Shown here piece after piece: positions 25,894 to 34,403 of a DNA stretch of 64,000 nucleotides (position 1 is the stretch's first letter; each line of letters begins with the position of its first letter). Below the pieces are notes generated by a model. It had not been told where the DNA came from and searched no databases. It saw only the letters and a list, made by a program, of their open reading frames with translations. Origin of the DNA: Peribacillus sp044761665 (GTDB lineage: Bacteria; Bacillota; Bacilli; Bacillales; DSM-1321); assembly GCF_044761665.1 (NCBI RefSeq), contig NZ_JBIWCW010000001.1, forward strand, positions 248,001 to 312,000. Direction: 5' to 3'. The position numbers were made by a program, and so were the translations under genes.

Positions 25894-26681
25894 CCGGCCA
25901 TTAATAGTGCTTCCAGTTTCATTAGTAAATCATCTCTTTCTTCATAACGTTTTCTGTCATGATGCCATTGGATGGAAAGCACCAGTTGGGAAACTGTATG
26001 CCATTTCATCCTCATCTCCAAGCCAGCATCAAGTTTCTTACCATAGCGTGCTAGCCATTGTTCCCACTCGCTCCGTGGAACATAGGAATAAAGCAACATG
26101 CCCAAATCGATGGCTGGGTCAGCAATTACCGGACCATCCCAATCAATTAAAAACAACCCATCGTTTTCGGTCATAAGCCAATTATTATGGTTCACATCAC
26201 CATGGCACACCACTTTTTCATCGCATTCAATCAATAGTAGATTGTTCTCAAGAAAATGACTGGCTTGTTTAATAATCTGAAGGTTCATTACTTCTGTAGA
26301 TAAACCATCTTCTATATCTGTAAGTATACTTTCAGGTCGTAAAGGATTTTTACCAAGCCTTTTGAGCATGCTTAATAAAGGGTCGGATTGATGAATTTTC
26401 TGAAGCAGTTTGGCAACCCTTTCTTTGGCCATTTCTGCTTGAGTTAGCTCCCTACCTTCCATCCAATGCTGGGCCGTAATTACATCCCCATTTGCGAGGC
26501 GTTTTGTCCACACTAATTTTGGAACAATGCCCTCAGCTGAAAGAACAGCTAAAAATGGCGATGAATTTCGTTTCAGGAACAGCTTTTGTCCGTCTTTCTC
26601 GGCAATGAAAGCTTCTCCTGTAGCTCCTCCAGCAGGGGATATATCCCACTCCTGACCTAATAAATGTTCCAACTGGCTCAC
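25890..26681 (-). CDS. ytmP: Aminoglycoside/choline kinase-like phosphotransferase YtmP
   Basis: A small protein-kinase-fold phosphotransferase of about 263 residues. It shows the catalytic loop VCHGDVNHNNWL (about 157-168) and metal-binding FLIDWDG (about 175-181), as in APH and choline kinases, but a short, glycine-poor N-terminal lobe. The substrate is unknown. The best start is GTG 26681, nine bases after GAGG; TTG 26687 is too close to that site. It follows the broken ytlR gene at about 300 bases and overlaps ytzH tail to tail. Confidence 0.85.
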   Translation of the reverse strand: MSQLEHLLGQEWDISPAGGATGEAFIAEKDGQKLFLKRNSSPFLAVLSAEGIVPKLVWTKRLANGDVITAQHWMEGRELTQAEMAKERVAKLLQKIHQSDPLLSMLKRLGKNPLRPESILTDIEDGLSTEVMNLQIIKQASHFLENNLLLIECDEKVVCHGDVNHNNWLMTENDGLFLIDWDGPVIADPAIDLGMLLYSYVPRSEWEQWLARYGKKLDAGLEMRMKWHTVSQLVLSIQWHHDRKRYEERDDLLMKLEALLMAG

Positions 26682-26982
26682 CTTCAATTTCCTCGCTTAA
26701 TCATACAAATGTAAGTACGTTCACCTAGTGTATGTAATACCACTAACTAATGTTTATTAAAAAACCCGCCACCTGGCGAAGCTGCATGTATACGTGCATC
26801 GGAATTCATATCCCGTAATTAAAAACATCATCTTTTTTTAAGAAAATAAAAAATAGCTATTGAGCAATCTTACAATAGCCATAAATTAAATTTTAGTTGA
26901 AAAATGGTTTCTTCGTCAAGTACTATAAAACGATTATACCCATAAAACAAGTACAAAGGAATCATTTCAAAACGGCTAACGA
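26682..26982. other. Gene-free region between ytmP and the ytlR pseudogene
   Basis: About 300 bases. It contains the terminator described next and a second small hairpin (CGCCA/TGGCG with T-run, about 26762-26780, minus strand). No open frame with a ribosome site is visible; the ytmP promoter should lie here. Confidence 0.5.
26846..26883 (-). terminator. Terminator after the ytlR pseudogene
   Basis: GGCTATTG/CAATAGCT stem followed by ATTTTTT on the minus strand, the likely end of the ytlP-ytlQ-ytlR transcript. Confidence 0.7.
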
Positions 26983-27912
26983 TCATTGGCCCTTGAACAT
27001 GACACAAATTTTCTCCTTCAGGATCCCTACTTCTACCTCATCCATCCCAACATTTTCTCCATCTCCCTGAACTTTGGCAGCCCGAAAATCCTTTACGGAT
27101 ATCATTTCCCCAGAAAAAGAATCCACATTTTTGATGTTTAGGTGACCTCCCCTTAAAACTGTCAGAAACACCGTCAATAACTTCAAAAGCGAAAGTTGAT
27201 GACCTGAAAGTACCTCAAATATGCCATCATCTGGCCTTGACTTCGGGGAAATTTTCATGAAGCCTCCAAGATAAGGCTGGTTTGCGAAGACAATGAACCC
27301 TACCTTTTCGAACGTGTGCTCTTTTCCATCAATCGTCAATTCCATAGGGGCCTGGATTGTGTGTAAATAATTTTCTGATGAAAATGAATAGATAGATTAA
27401 TTTACCCGATTTGAGAAAGTTAAACCATTTACTTAAAGGGGGCCGGTCCACTTCATAGGGAATTTTGTCATCAATCCCTATTCCTATGCTATTCATAAAA
27501 TAGCCGCTATGCCTACTTGTCTTGTGCTGACCGATGTCCAAGTTCTACTGATATCAAGGTAAAATAGTGAAAGGGCTGCTTCTAGATTTGTCGTTTGCTG
27601 TACCCCTCTTACAATCATTGCCGGAACCTCCTGGAATGGAGCCAAGAACCGCATGGGGAAATGCATATGCTCCATTTATGACTTCGTGTAAGGTTCCATC
27701 TCCTCCAACCGCTATGATCCTTGTTTTCTGATTTGTTTACGAGAGAATCTCTTTGGTCCATCTTATAGCTTGCCCTTTTGCTTCCGTGAAAAAAATTCAT
27801 AGGGAACATTTTCAGATTTCAGTATGTCCTCAGCTTTTTTCCACATGTTCAGGCTACCTTAATTCCCAGCCACTGGATTCACTAAAAAAATAGTTTCGTT
27901 AAGGCTCTGCAT
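26983..27912 (-). pseudogene. ytlR: Degraded diacylglycerol/lipid kinase gene (ytlR remnant)
   Basis: Pieces of a DagK-family lipid kinase lie in order in all three minus-strand frames. It starts MQSLNETIFLVNPVAGN (ATG 27912, overlapping the ytlQ stop), then an in-frame TAA. A second and third in-frame TAA follow near 27765 and 27735. GGDGTLHEVING and SIPGGSGND follow in a shifted frame, and then at least two more frame changes near 27615 and 27560. The last frameshift, near 27345, restores ELTIDGKEHTFEKVGF to the end FKGQ. The total span of 930 bases equals an intact 309-residue YtlR, so there are small lesions but no large deletion. The catalytic GGDGT motif survives, but no full-length product is possible. 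Confidence 0.9.
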
Positions 27913-28906
27913 CCTTATTTCCCTCTGTTTTTTGTTGATCGCCATCCCATTCCGGTCGCATGCTTGAAGTCGTTTGGCAATAATCCAACAATGCCTGTGC
28001 CCCTTTTAGCTGTTGCGCCTTAAGCGGGGATGAGATCGACCGCATCCTGTCAAACCATTCTGGAAAAGTCCGCTTATCCAATAAATCAATGTCGTATGGA
28101 GTCTCCGGGTAATCCATATAGCCATTCCGCGAAAGGACCACTTTTTTTATCGGTAGATTCACTTCGTATAGCTCAAATAACTGAGAAACAATACTTCCCA
28201 TCCGGTTAACGGCCAAGAAAGGATTGAGAACTTTTTTGTCCGGATATTTATGATGGCGCCGTAGCCAAAATCGATCACTCGATCCAACAAAGGCTGCGTC
28301 TTCTTCCGCTTCGAGAAAAGTGATGCACCATACATCCACCGGCGTTAGCAAAATGACATCGACTTCAATCGGAGCATTTTTCAATAGAAAGATAGGTTTA
28401 TATAAAACAAGAAATGTATCAGGAAAACGCTGCAGGAAAAAGCGGAGTTTTTCTTCTAGAAAGAATGATTGGTCCACATAAGACCTTTCACGAAGCGTTG
28501 AGCTGCCCCATTTCATTTGAAAGCGAAGTAACTGGTTTAAGAAATTCTGCTTAAGTTCATCCAAGTTCGCTGGATTTGCTGGGACCCTTAACGAAAAGAC
28601 ATTATGATTGATCACGGGGTCTGGTATATGAATTTCTTCGGCCTCTTTCTCTTGACCGTCCGACCGTTGGAACAATCCCTTTACTTTACGGAAGAGCCCC
28701 TTTGGCTCTTCCTCCGTCGTCGCGCCTTTGAACAGGGTTTGTTCTTCAGCCGGTTGACTGTACAGCTGTTCTAGCTCACCAGCGTGATAGGCAGCCTGCA
28801 GTTTATCCCACTGTTGTTTTTTTAACTTTGCAAATTGTGACGGATATCGATAAATATCCTGCTCATACCGGGAAATATAATCCTGTATTTTTATGAGCTG
28901 TGCCAT
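27899..28906 (-). CDS. ytlQ: YtlQ-like protein (NERD-like fold suspected)
   Basis: A 335-residue soluble protein that matches B. subtilis YtlQ in position and length. Residues about 1-120 are helical and charged. The middle part (about 160-240) has alternating strands with DVILLTPVDVWCITFLEAE and FWLRRHHKYPDKKVLNP, which looks like a nuclease-related (NERD-type) fold, but I cannot identify a full catalytic set. The start follows GGTGGTGG. Its stop overlaps the start of the broken ytlR by 14 bases. Function unknown. Confidence 0.78.
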   Translation of the reverse strand: MAQLIKIQDYISRYEQDIYRYPSQFAKLKKQQWDKLQAAYHAGELEQLYSQPAEEQTLFKGATTEEEPKGLFRKVKGLFQRSDGQEKEAEEIHIPDPVINHNVFSLRVPANPANLDELKQNFLNQLLRFQMKWGSSTLRERSYVDQSFFLEEKLRFFLQRFPDTFLVLYKPIFLLKNAPIEVDVILLTPVDVWCITFLEAEEDAAFVGSSDRFWLRRHHKYPDKKVLNPFLAVNRMGSIVSQLFELYEVNLPIKKVVLSRNGYMDYPETPYDIDLLDKRTFPEWFDRMRSISSPLKAQQLKGAQALLDYCQTTSSMRPEWDGDQQKTEGNKDAEP

Positions 28907-28930
28907 TCAACCACCACCCATCTTCCTCTA

Positions 28931-29485
28931 TTATTGAAGGTTTATTGTATAGACTGGTTCGTATGAGGGGGATGCCCCAATATGTGTCTGATAAAGGGCT
29001 ATTTGGGAAGCTTGAAATGCTTTCGCTTCCGGATTTGCCAGCTGACGGGCCTCATTGATGGAAAAAGGGGTTTCGCCCTCGAATTTCCTGGCCAGTGTAA
29101 TATGCGGTTTGAACGGTTTTTTGTCCAATTCAAAACCTGCCTCTACGCACGATGCATATATTTTCTTTTGGATGGAGGTCAGCCTTTCCTCCTGTTTGAC
29201 GCCTGCCCACAAAATACGCGGGCTCTCTTTTTTACCAAAAACATCGATGCCCTCTACCTCGAGCTCAAAGGCCTGTTCACTGGCGAGTGCACGTTTTATT
29301 CTTTCCAACGCCTCTTGTTTCATTGTATCTTCGGCATTTCCCAGAAATGCCATCGTAATATGATAATCGGCTGGATGTAACCATTTCTTAAATGGAAACG
29401 CCGATTTCACTTCATCTGTCTGGTTATGTAAATGACGCTTAATACCTTCTGGCAGTACTAAAGCAAAGAAAAAATGAGTATTCAT
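28931..29485 (-). CDS. thpR: RNA 2',3'-cyclic phosphodiesterase (2H family)
   Basis: A 184-residue 2H phosphoesterase (YtlP in B. subtilis) with the two HxTx-type motifs YHITMAFLG (about 41-49) and PHITLAR (about 127-133). It begins with the family FFALVLPEGIK segment. It hydrolyses 2',3'-cyclic phosphate ends of RNA, or joins 2'-5' ends in vitro. A stop codon just upstream makes the ATG at 29485 the first possible start; the ribosome site is weak. It heads the unit with ytlQ and the broken ytlR. Confidence 0.9.
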   Translation of the reverse strand: MNTHFFFALVLPEGIKRHLHNQTDEVKSAFPFKKWLHPADYHITMAFLGNAEDTMKQEALERIKRALASEQAFELEVEGIDVFGKKESPRILWAGVKQEERLTSIQKKIYASCVEAGFELDKKPFKPHITLARKFEGETPFSINEARQLANPEAKAFQASQIALYQTHIGASPSYEPVYTINLQ

Positions 29486-29685
29486 CGGACACTAACATCC
29501 CTTCCCGTTTTCTATATAATTTTACCATAATTTCCACGCAAAAACTTCCCTAGTAGCATCAAACCCTGAGCCCTTATCAGTCTCCCCTTCCCCCCATTAT
29601 TCATGCCCCCTTATGACTACCACAAAACGTATATCCATCATCCTTACATTAGACTACCCCCGCTTTTTACACCTTCCATTGGAAA

Positions 29686-29722
29686 GCAAAAGAGAAGGAC
29701 CATCAGCTGGTCCTCCCCTTTT
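29686..29722 (-). terminator. Terminator of mntH
   Basis: GAGGACCA/TGGTCCTTCT stem with CTTTT on the minus strand, about 20 bases past the mntH stop. Confidence 0.75.
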
Positions 29723-29743
29723 CTTTATCCGATTTTAATCGCA

Positions 29744-30976
29744 TTACCCTAGTAGAGTCTCATATAGCAAAAACAGGTTCAGTCCGATAATGAGGACAGC
29801 GATGATCCAGGCACAGCCCGACGTCACTTTGTGATTGACTAGATTGCCCATGATTTTCTTATCACTTGTAAACCGTATGAGCGGAATGAGGGCAAATGCA
29901 ATCCCAAACGATAGTACGACTTGACTCATTACGAGCGCCTTGGACGGATTCACTCCCATCAAAATGATCACTAATGGCGGAATCGTCGTGATCAGCCTTC
30001 TTAAATAAATTGGGATATGTTTTTTAATGAATCCCTGCATGACCACATCCCCTGTGAGCATACCGACGGACGAGCTTGATAGACCGGCAAACAATAAGCC
30101 GATTCCAAAAAACATGGCAACAGATGGCCCTAGCATCAAGGCAAATTGGTCATAGGCCACATCCAAATCTTCTACTAGCACCCCACTTTTATGAAACAAT
30201 GCAGCTGAAACCACTAGCATGGCAGCATTGATGGCACCCGCTATGAGCATGGCAATGACGATATCAATAAACTCAAAACGAAAAATCTGTTTCCGTTCCA
30301 TTTCGTCCTTCCCAACAATTCGTTTTTGCGTCAGAGAAGAATGTAGGTATATTGCATGTGGCATGACAGTCGCCCCAAGCATCCCAGCTGATAGCAAGAT
30401 GCTATCGACTCCTTCAAACTTGGGTGTGAGAAGACCCATAAGGAGCGCTGAGGTATCTGGTTTCGCATAAAATACTTGAGCGCCAAAAGCTAACACCACC
30501 ACGAATATCATCCCTGTGATCAACGCTTCGAATGTACGGTATCCTCTACGCTGAAACTCTAAAATGGCAAATGACCCGATTGCTGCAATTATCGCAGAAG
30601 TGATAAGCGGAAGGTCGAACAGTAAATAAATCCCGAGTGCGGCTCCGATAAACTCGGCTAAATCCGTCGCCATTATGACGATTTCGGCTTGGATCCATAA
30701 AAAGAACGATGACTTTTTGGAAAATGTCTCACGGCATAGTTCAGGAAGGTTTTTCCCTGTTGCTATTCCTAATTTTGCAGACAAGGACTGTATCAAGACC
30801 GCCATTAAATTGGAGGCAAGAATAACCCATAATAACGTATAGCCATATTTCGAACCCGCGGCAATGTTCGTTGCGTAATTCCCTGGATCAATGTATGCAA
30901 CGGCGGCTATAAAAGCTGGCCCTAAAAAGGGGAACAGCTTTTTAAATCCTCTCGTATCTCCATGTAAAGAAGACAT
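29744..30976 (-). CDS. mntH: Nramp-family divalent metal (Mn2+) transporter
   Basis: A proton-coupled manganese importer of 410 residues with about 11 transmembrane helices. The metal-site motif DPGN of helix 1 (AYIDPGNYATN) and the helix 6 MPHAIYLHS are intact. The start is the ATG nine bases after AAAGGAG; an in-frame TTG touching that site is not used. A strong sigma-A promoter and an MntR-box-like palindrome lie immediately upstream, pointing to manganese repression. It is monocistronic, with a terminator. The family also moves Fe2+ and Cd2+; Mn is inferred from the operator. Confidence 0.95.
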   Translation of the reverse strand: MSSLHGDTRGFKKLFPFLGPAFIAAVAYIDPGNYATNIAAGSKYGYTLLWVILASNLMAVLIQSLSAKLGIATGKNLPELCRETFSKKSSFFLWIQAEIVIMATDLAEFIGAALGIYLLFDLPLITSAIIAAIGSFAILEFQRRGYRTFEALITGMIFVVVLAFGAQVFYAKPDTSALLMGLLTPKFEGVDSILLSAGMLGATVMPHAIYLHSSLTQKRIVGKDEMERKQIFRFEFIDIVIAMLIAGAINAAMLVVSAALFHKSGVLVEDLDVAYDQFALMLGPSVAMFFGIGLLFAGLSSSSVGMLTGDVVMQGFIKKHIPIYLRRLITTIPPLVIILMGVNPSKALVMSQVVLSFGIAFALIPLIRFTSDKKIMGNLVNHKVTSGCAWIIAVLIIGLNLFLLYETLLG

Positions 30977-31006
30977 GCACTCCAACTCCTTTTTATACGC
31001 GGCTTA

Positions 31007-31030
31007 AAAAGTTGCGCATGGTAAACTTTT
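31007..31030. promoter_or_regulatory. MntR-box-like operator upstream of mntH
   Basis: AAAAGTT and AACTTTT arms are separated by 10 bases. A 22-base window agrees at 15 positions with the B. subtilis mntH operator as I recall it. It lies just downstream of the -10 box, where a bound repressor would block initiation. Confidence 0.6.
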
Positions 31031-31040
31031 GATATTAAAA

Positions 31041-31069
31041 AGTATATGCCTGTAGTTTGAAAATGTCAA
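31041..31069 (-). promoter_or_regulatory. Sigma-A promoter of mntH
   Basis: Perfect TTGACA (31069-31064), 17-base spacer, TATACT (31046-31041) on the minus strand. Confidence 0.85.
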
Positions 31070-31140
31070 AATGGACGCTTACTAAAAAAGGACCGTTTTT
31101 GGAACGGGTTCATGGGTATGTCGCGTTTCGAAATGTACAC

Positions 31141-31177
31141 ATAAAAATCCCCCTGCCTCCATTCGGACAGGGGGATT
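31141..31177 (-). terminator. Terminator of the pepV-dat operon
   Basis: AATCCCCCTG pairs with CAGGGGGATT; the minus strand continues with TTTTT. It begins six bases after the dat stop. Confidence 0.9.
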
Positions 31178-31183
31178 CGGAAT

Positions 31184-32038
31184 TTATTCAGTTAAACTAC
31201 CACATTGTCGCTCGATTTCCTGTGTAAATAACTTTTGTAGTTGGAGCGTAATGCTTCCGACCTTTCCATCCCCGATCAATTGACCATCGATTGCGGTAAT
31301 CGGTGTGACTTCAACGCCTGTACTTGTATACAGAACTTCATCTGCATTCATCATGTCCGAGAGGGTGAACGGTTCTTCCACATAAGAAATGCCATTATCG
31401 TTGCACAGCTTAAGTAGGATCTGGCGGGTAATCCCGTTCAGAATCAGATTCGTTGCCGGGTGCGTCTTCAGCGTACCCTTCACGATGATGGCCACATTGG
31501 ATGAACTTCCCTCCGTAACCGTTCCATCCCGATGTTGGATCGCTTCGTCACAGCCTGCTTCAACGGCTTGCTGCTTAGCCAATATATTACCTAGCAAATT
31601 CAAGCTCTTGATATTGCAACGTAACCAGCGGATATCCTCGACCGTAACGGCTTTGACTCCAGGATTACTTCCTATATATGGCATGCCCTTGGTATAGGCG
31701 ACAAAAACAGGATCCACTTCCCCTATTGGAAATGCGTGATTACGGGGCGAAATGCCTCTCGTCAATTGCATATAGACGATACCATATTCCAGATTCTCTG
31801 CAGTGATCAGTTCTTTTGTCTTCTCCTTGATCTCTGCCACTGTAAAAGGAACCTTCAGTTGAATCAGTTTCGCGCTGTCCATGAGTCGGTTAAGGTGCAT
31901 ATCGGCTGCAAATAGTTTTCCGTTATAAACCCGGATGACTTCATAAACACCATCGCCGAACTGGTATCCTCGATCCTCGACATCTATCTGGATGGCAGGC
32001 CGGTCTTTCAATTCACCGTTATAAATGATCTTCCCCAT
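31184..32038 (-). CDS. dat: D-alanine (D-amino acid) aminotransferase
   Basis: A fold-type IV PLP aminotransferase that interconverts D-Ala and 2-oxoglutarate with pyruvate and D-Glu, feeding peptidoglycan precursors. The 284 residues show DRGYQFGDGVYEVIR (about 22-36), the PLP lysine in CNIKSLNLLGN (about 142-152), and TEGSSSNV (about 175-182). The start follows AGAAGGAGTAAGAC. It follows pepV by 21 bases, as in other bacilli, and ends at a strong terminator. Confidence 0.96.
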   Translation of the reverse strand: MGKIIYNGELKDRPAIQIDVEDRGYQFGDGVYEVIRVYNGKLFAADMHLNRLMDSAKLIQLKVPFTVAEIKEKTKELITAENLEYGIVYMQLTRGISPRNHAFPIGEVDPVFVAYTKGMPYIGSNPGVKAVTVEDIRWLRCNIKSLNLLGNILAKQQAVEAGCDEAIQHRDGTVTEGSSSNVAIIVKGTLKTHPATNLILNGITRQILLKLCNDNGISYVEEPFTLSDMMNADEVLYTSTGVEVTPITAIDGQLIGDGKVGSITLQLQKLFTQEIERQCGSLTE

Positions 32039-32059
32039 GTCTTACTCCTTCTTAACCTC

Positions 32060-33472
32060 TTATTTGGCTAGTTCATGAATGGCACGGGCATAAATGGCCG
32101 TTGCCTTCAGCATATCTTCTATATCGATATACTCATCCTTTTGGTGCGCGATATCCTCACTGCCTGGGAATAGGGGGCCGAATGCGACGCCTTCTTTCAA
32201 TGAGCGGGCATATGTTCCACCACCGATGGATAGGAGCTCCGCTTGTTCACCCGTTTCCGCTTCATACACTTCTTGCAGCGTCTTGATCAAAAAGCTATCG
32301 CTGTTCACGTAGTGAGGTGTGGAAAGCGAATCGGACTCCACACGTAGATTATAGGTGGAAAGTTTTTGTTCTAATGCCTCTTTTTGCTGTTCCCATTCAT
32401 ATGTGACCGGATAACGCATACTGAATCCGATGGAGCTATCACCTTGTTTCGAATAATTGAATGTACCGGCATTGATTGTCAATTCACCCGTTTGTTCATC
32501 GGTATACGCGACACCCAACTTATTTCCACGGGAATCCTCAAATAGATAATCCTTAATGAAGGTAAAATAGGATTTCGCATGTGGATCAAGCGTTAAGTCC
32601 GCTAAGAATACCGCTAAATGTAAACCGGCATTGACTCCATTTTTCGGTTCCATCGCATGTGCAGAAACACCGTTCAGTTCGAAAAGGACTTGATTTTTTT
32701 GTGGCACGGCTTGTCCCTTCAACGAATATCTTTGCAAATAATTCTCGTAAGTTGCCACGATATCCGCAGGATTGGCCGCTTCCACAATGGCCTTTGCAAA
32801 ATCGGGTACCATGTTCGTTCTTCGGCCTGAAGTGAATTCCAATACATTCACCTCAGAGTTCGTTCCGGGGCCTGCATCCGCTCGCTGAATGATGGAAAAA
32901 TCCCAAATCCCTTTTTCCGCACTGATAATGGGGAAGTCTGCATCCGGTGCAAAGCCCATGGACGGCATTTCTTCCACTTCGAAATAACGATCGACACAAC
33001 GCCAATCTGATTCCTCGTCCGTACCAATGATCATCCGTACGCGCTTGTTCAGTGGCTTTCCAAGCTCTCGGACAAGTTTCATGGCATGATAAGCAGCCAT
33101 CGTCGGGCCTTTGTCATCGATTGCCCCACGCGCATAAATCCGTCCATTGCGAATTTCAGCGCCAAAAGGATCTGAGCTCCAGCCATCTCCTTCAGGAACT
33201 ACATCGACATGACATAAAATTCCGATTAGCTCCTCACCCTCACCCATTTCAATATGTCCCGCAACATTATCGACATTTTTCACGGTAAATCCGTCTTTTT
33301 CCGCTAACTGAAGCATATAGTCCAATGCTTCCTTAACCCCTTCACCAAATGGAGCTTCTTCCGTTGCTTGACTCTCATCCAATACACTTTTAATCTTCAA
33401 TAAGTTCTGCGTATCCACCAAAAGGTCCATTTTACGTTTTTCTACTTCTTCACGCCAATTCATTTCATTCAA
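32060..33472 (-). CDS. pepV: Dipeptidase PepV (M20 family)
   Basis: A 470-residue dinuclear zinc dipeptidase of the M20/PepV family. Visible metal ligands are GILCHVDVVPEGDGW (His about 88), ARGAIDDKGP (Asp) and GTDEESDWRC (two Glu). NGVSAHAMEPKNG marks the lid/dimer domain. The start is a TTG ten bases after AAGGGAG; an in-frame ATG three codons later is possible. It forms an operon with dat. It processes peptides in the cytosol. Confidence 0.94.
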   Translation of the reverse strand: MNEMNWREEVEKRKMDLLVDTQNLLKIKSVLDESQATEEAPFGEGVKEALDYMLQLAEKDGFTVKNVDNVAGHIEMGEGEELIGILCHVDVVPEGDGWSSDPFGAEIRNGRIYARGAIDDKGPTMAAYHAMKLVRELGKPLNKRVRMIIGTDEESDWRCVDRYFEVEEMPSMGFAPDADFPIISAEKGIWDFSIIQRADAGPGTNSEVNVLEFTSGRRTNMVPDFAKAIVEAANPADIVATYENYLQRYSLKGQAVPQKNQVLFELNGVSAHAMEPKNGVNAGLHLAVFLADLTLDPHAKSYFTFIKDYLFEDSRGNKLGVAYTDEQTGELTINAGTFNYSKQGDSSIGFSMRYPVTYEWEQQKEALEQKLSTYNLRVESDSLSTPHYVNSDSFLIKTLQEVYEAETGEQAELLSIGGGTYARSLKEGVAFGPLFPGSEDIAHQKDEYIDIEDMLKATAIYARAIHELAK

Positions 33473-33634
33473 ATCATGACAACTCCCTTATTCATATATT
33501 TCTCATTTTATCACTTTTTCTATATATCTCGCCAAGTGTTGGTATCTTTCTTTCTTATTCCCGTAACGCGACGCTCGTAAAACAAATTCGGTATAGCTAT
33601 GAAAGTGAAGAAATATAGGATACTTTGATAAACA

Positions 33635-33675
33635 GGAAAAAGACTCGCTTCCATTATTAGAACGAGCCTTTTTCT
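33635..33675 (-). terminator. Terminator of the DedA gene
   Basis: AAAAAG.CTCG pairs with CGAG.CTTTTT over a 15-base loop, followed by C/T-rich sequence on the minus strand. Confidence 0.65.
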
Positions 33676-33695
33676 CTATGTACCAAGGGGTTGGA

Positions 33696-34181
33696 TTAGG
33701 TCAAGACGCCAATGAAATATCCGACAGCCGTAAATACCAAGCACCAACTGAATGCCCCCACGCCTGCAAAGATACAATATTTTCTTTTACCCATTCCATT
33801 CATTCCTGAAAAATAACTGGCAAAATGGCGGATGCCCGGTATGAAATAGGCTATGATAATGGTCCAAGGTCCGTATATATTGAACCACTTCTCTAGCTTC
33901 TCAAGCCTTGTGGGCGTCATCCGAACCCATTTCCCATGTTTTCTTAAAAAAGGCTTGCCAATCTTTTTACCAATGAAATAACTGATCAGCATCCCTGAAA
34001 TCGAACCTAGAAAACTGACAAAGAAGGCACCTTGTACATTCAAAACAGAAATCGATGCCAAATAACCCACGAAAGTCATCATGAATTCATCGGGTACCGG
34101 CAGCCCGATCATCCCTAGCGCCAGAAGTCCATATATCGCAAAATAACCATAGTTTGAAATTAATTCTTTTACCATGTCCAT
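33696..34181 (-). CDS. DedA-family membrane protein (short)
   Basis: An integral membrane protein of the DedA/SNARE-associated family, implicated in undecaprenyl-phosphate or phospholipid flipping. Typical motifs are present: GLPVPDEFMMTFVGYLAS, GSISGMLISYFIGKKIGKP, FIPGIRHFASYFSGM and a final GYFIG. It has 161 residues, about 35 fewer than usual, and stops right after GYFIGVLT, so the usual C-terminal helix is missing. The core motifs are all present, so it may still work. The start follows GGAG with eight bases spacing. Monocistronic. Confidence 0.85.
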   Translation of the reverse strand: MDMVKELISNYGYFAIYGLLALGMIGLPVPDEFMMTFVGYLASISVLNVQGAFFVSFLGSISGMLISYFIGKKIGKPFLRKHGKWVRMTPTRLEKLEKWFNIYGPWTIIIAYFIPGIRHFASYFSGMNGMGKRKYCIFAGVGAFSWCLVFTAVGYFIGVLT

Positions 34182-34403
34182 TCTTTGTACTCCATCTCAG
34201 ACACCCATGTAAGAAGCAATCCAATTTTCGGTACGGGTCTGGTTAACGTGATTACTTCTACATTATAGAATAACCTAATTAAACCCAAATGAGTTGTTTT
34301 TCTTAAAAAAATTTCAGAATTTGAAAATTAAATCCTTTTTTCATCTTTCTTCATTGCGATTTATTTTACAATGAAGGAAATAAGGAAAGAAGGTTAGAAA
34401 ACT

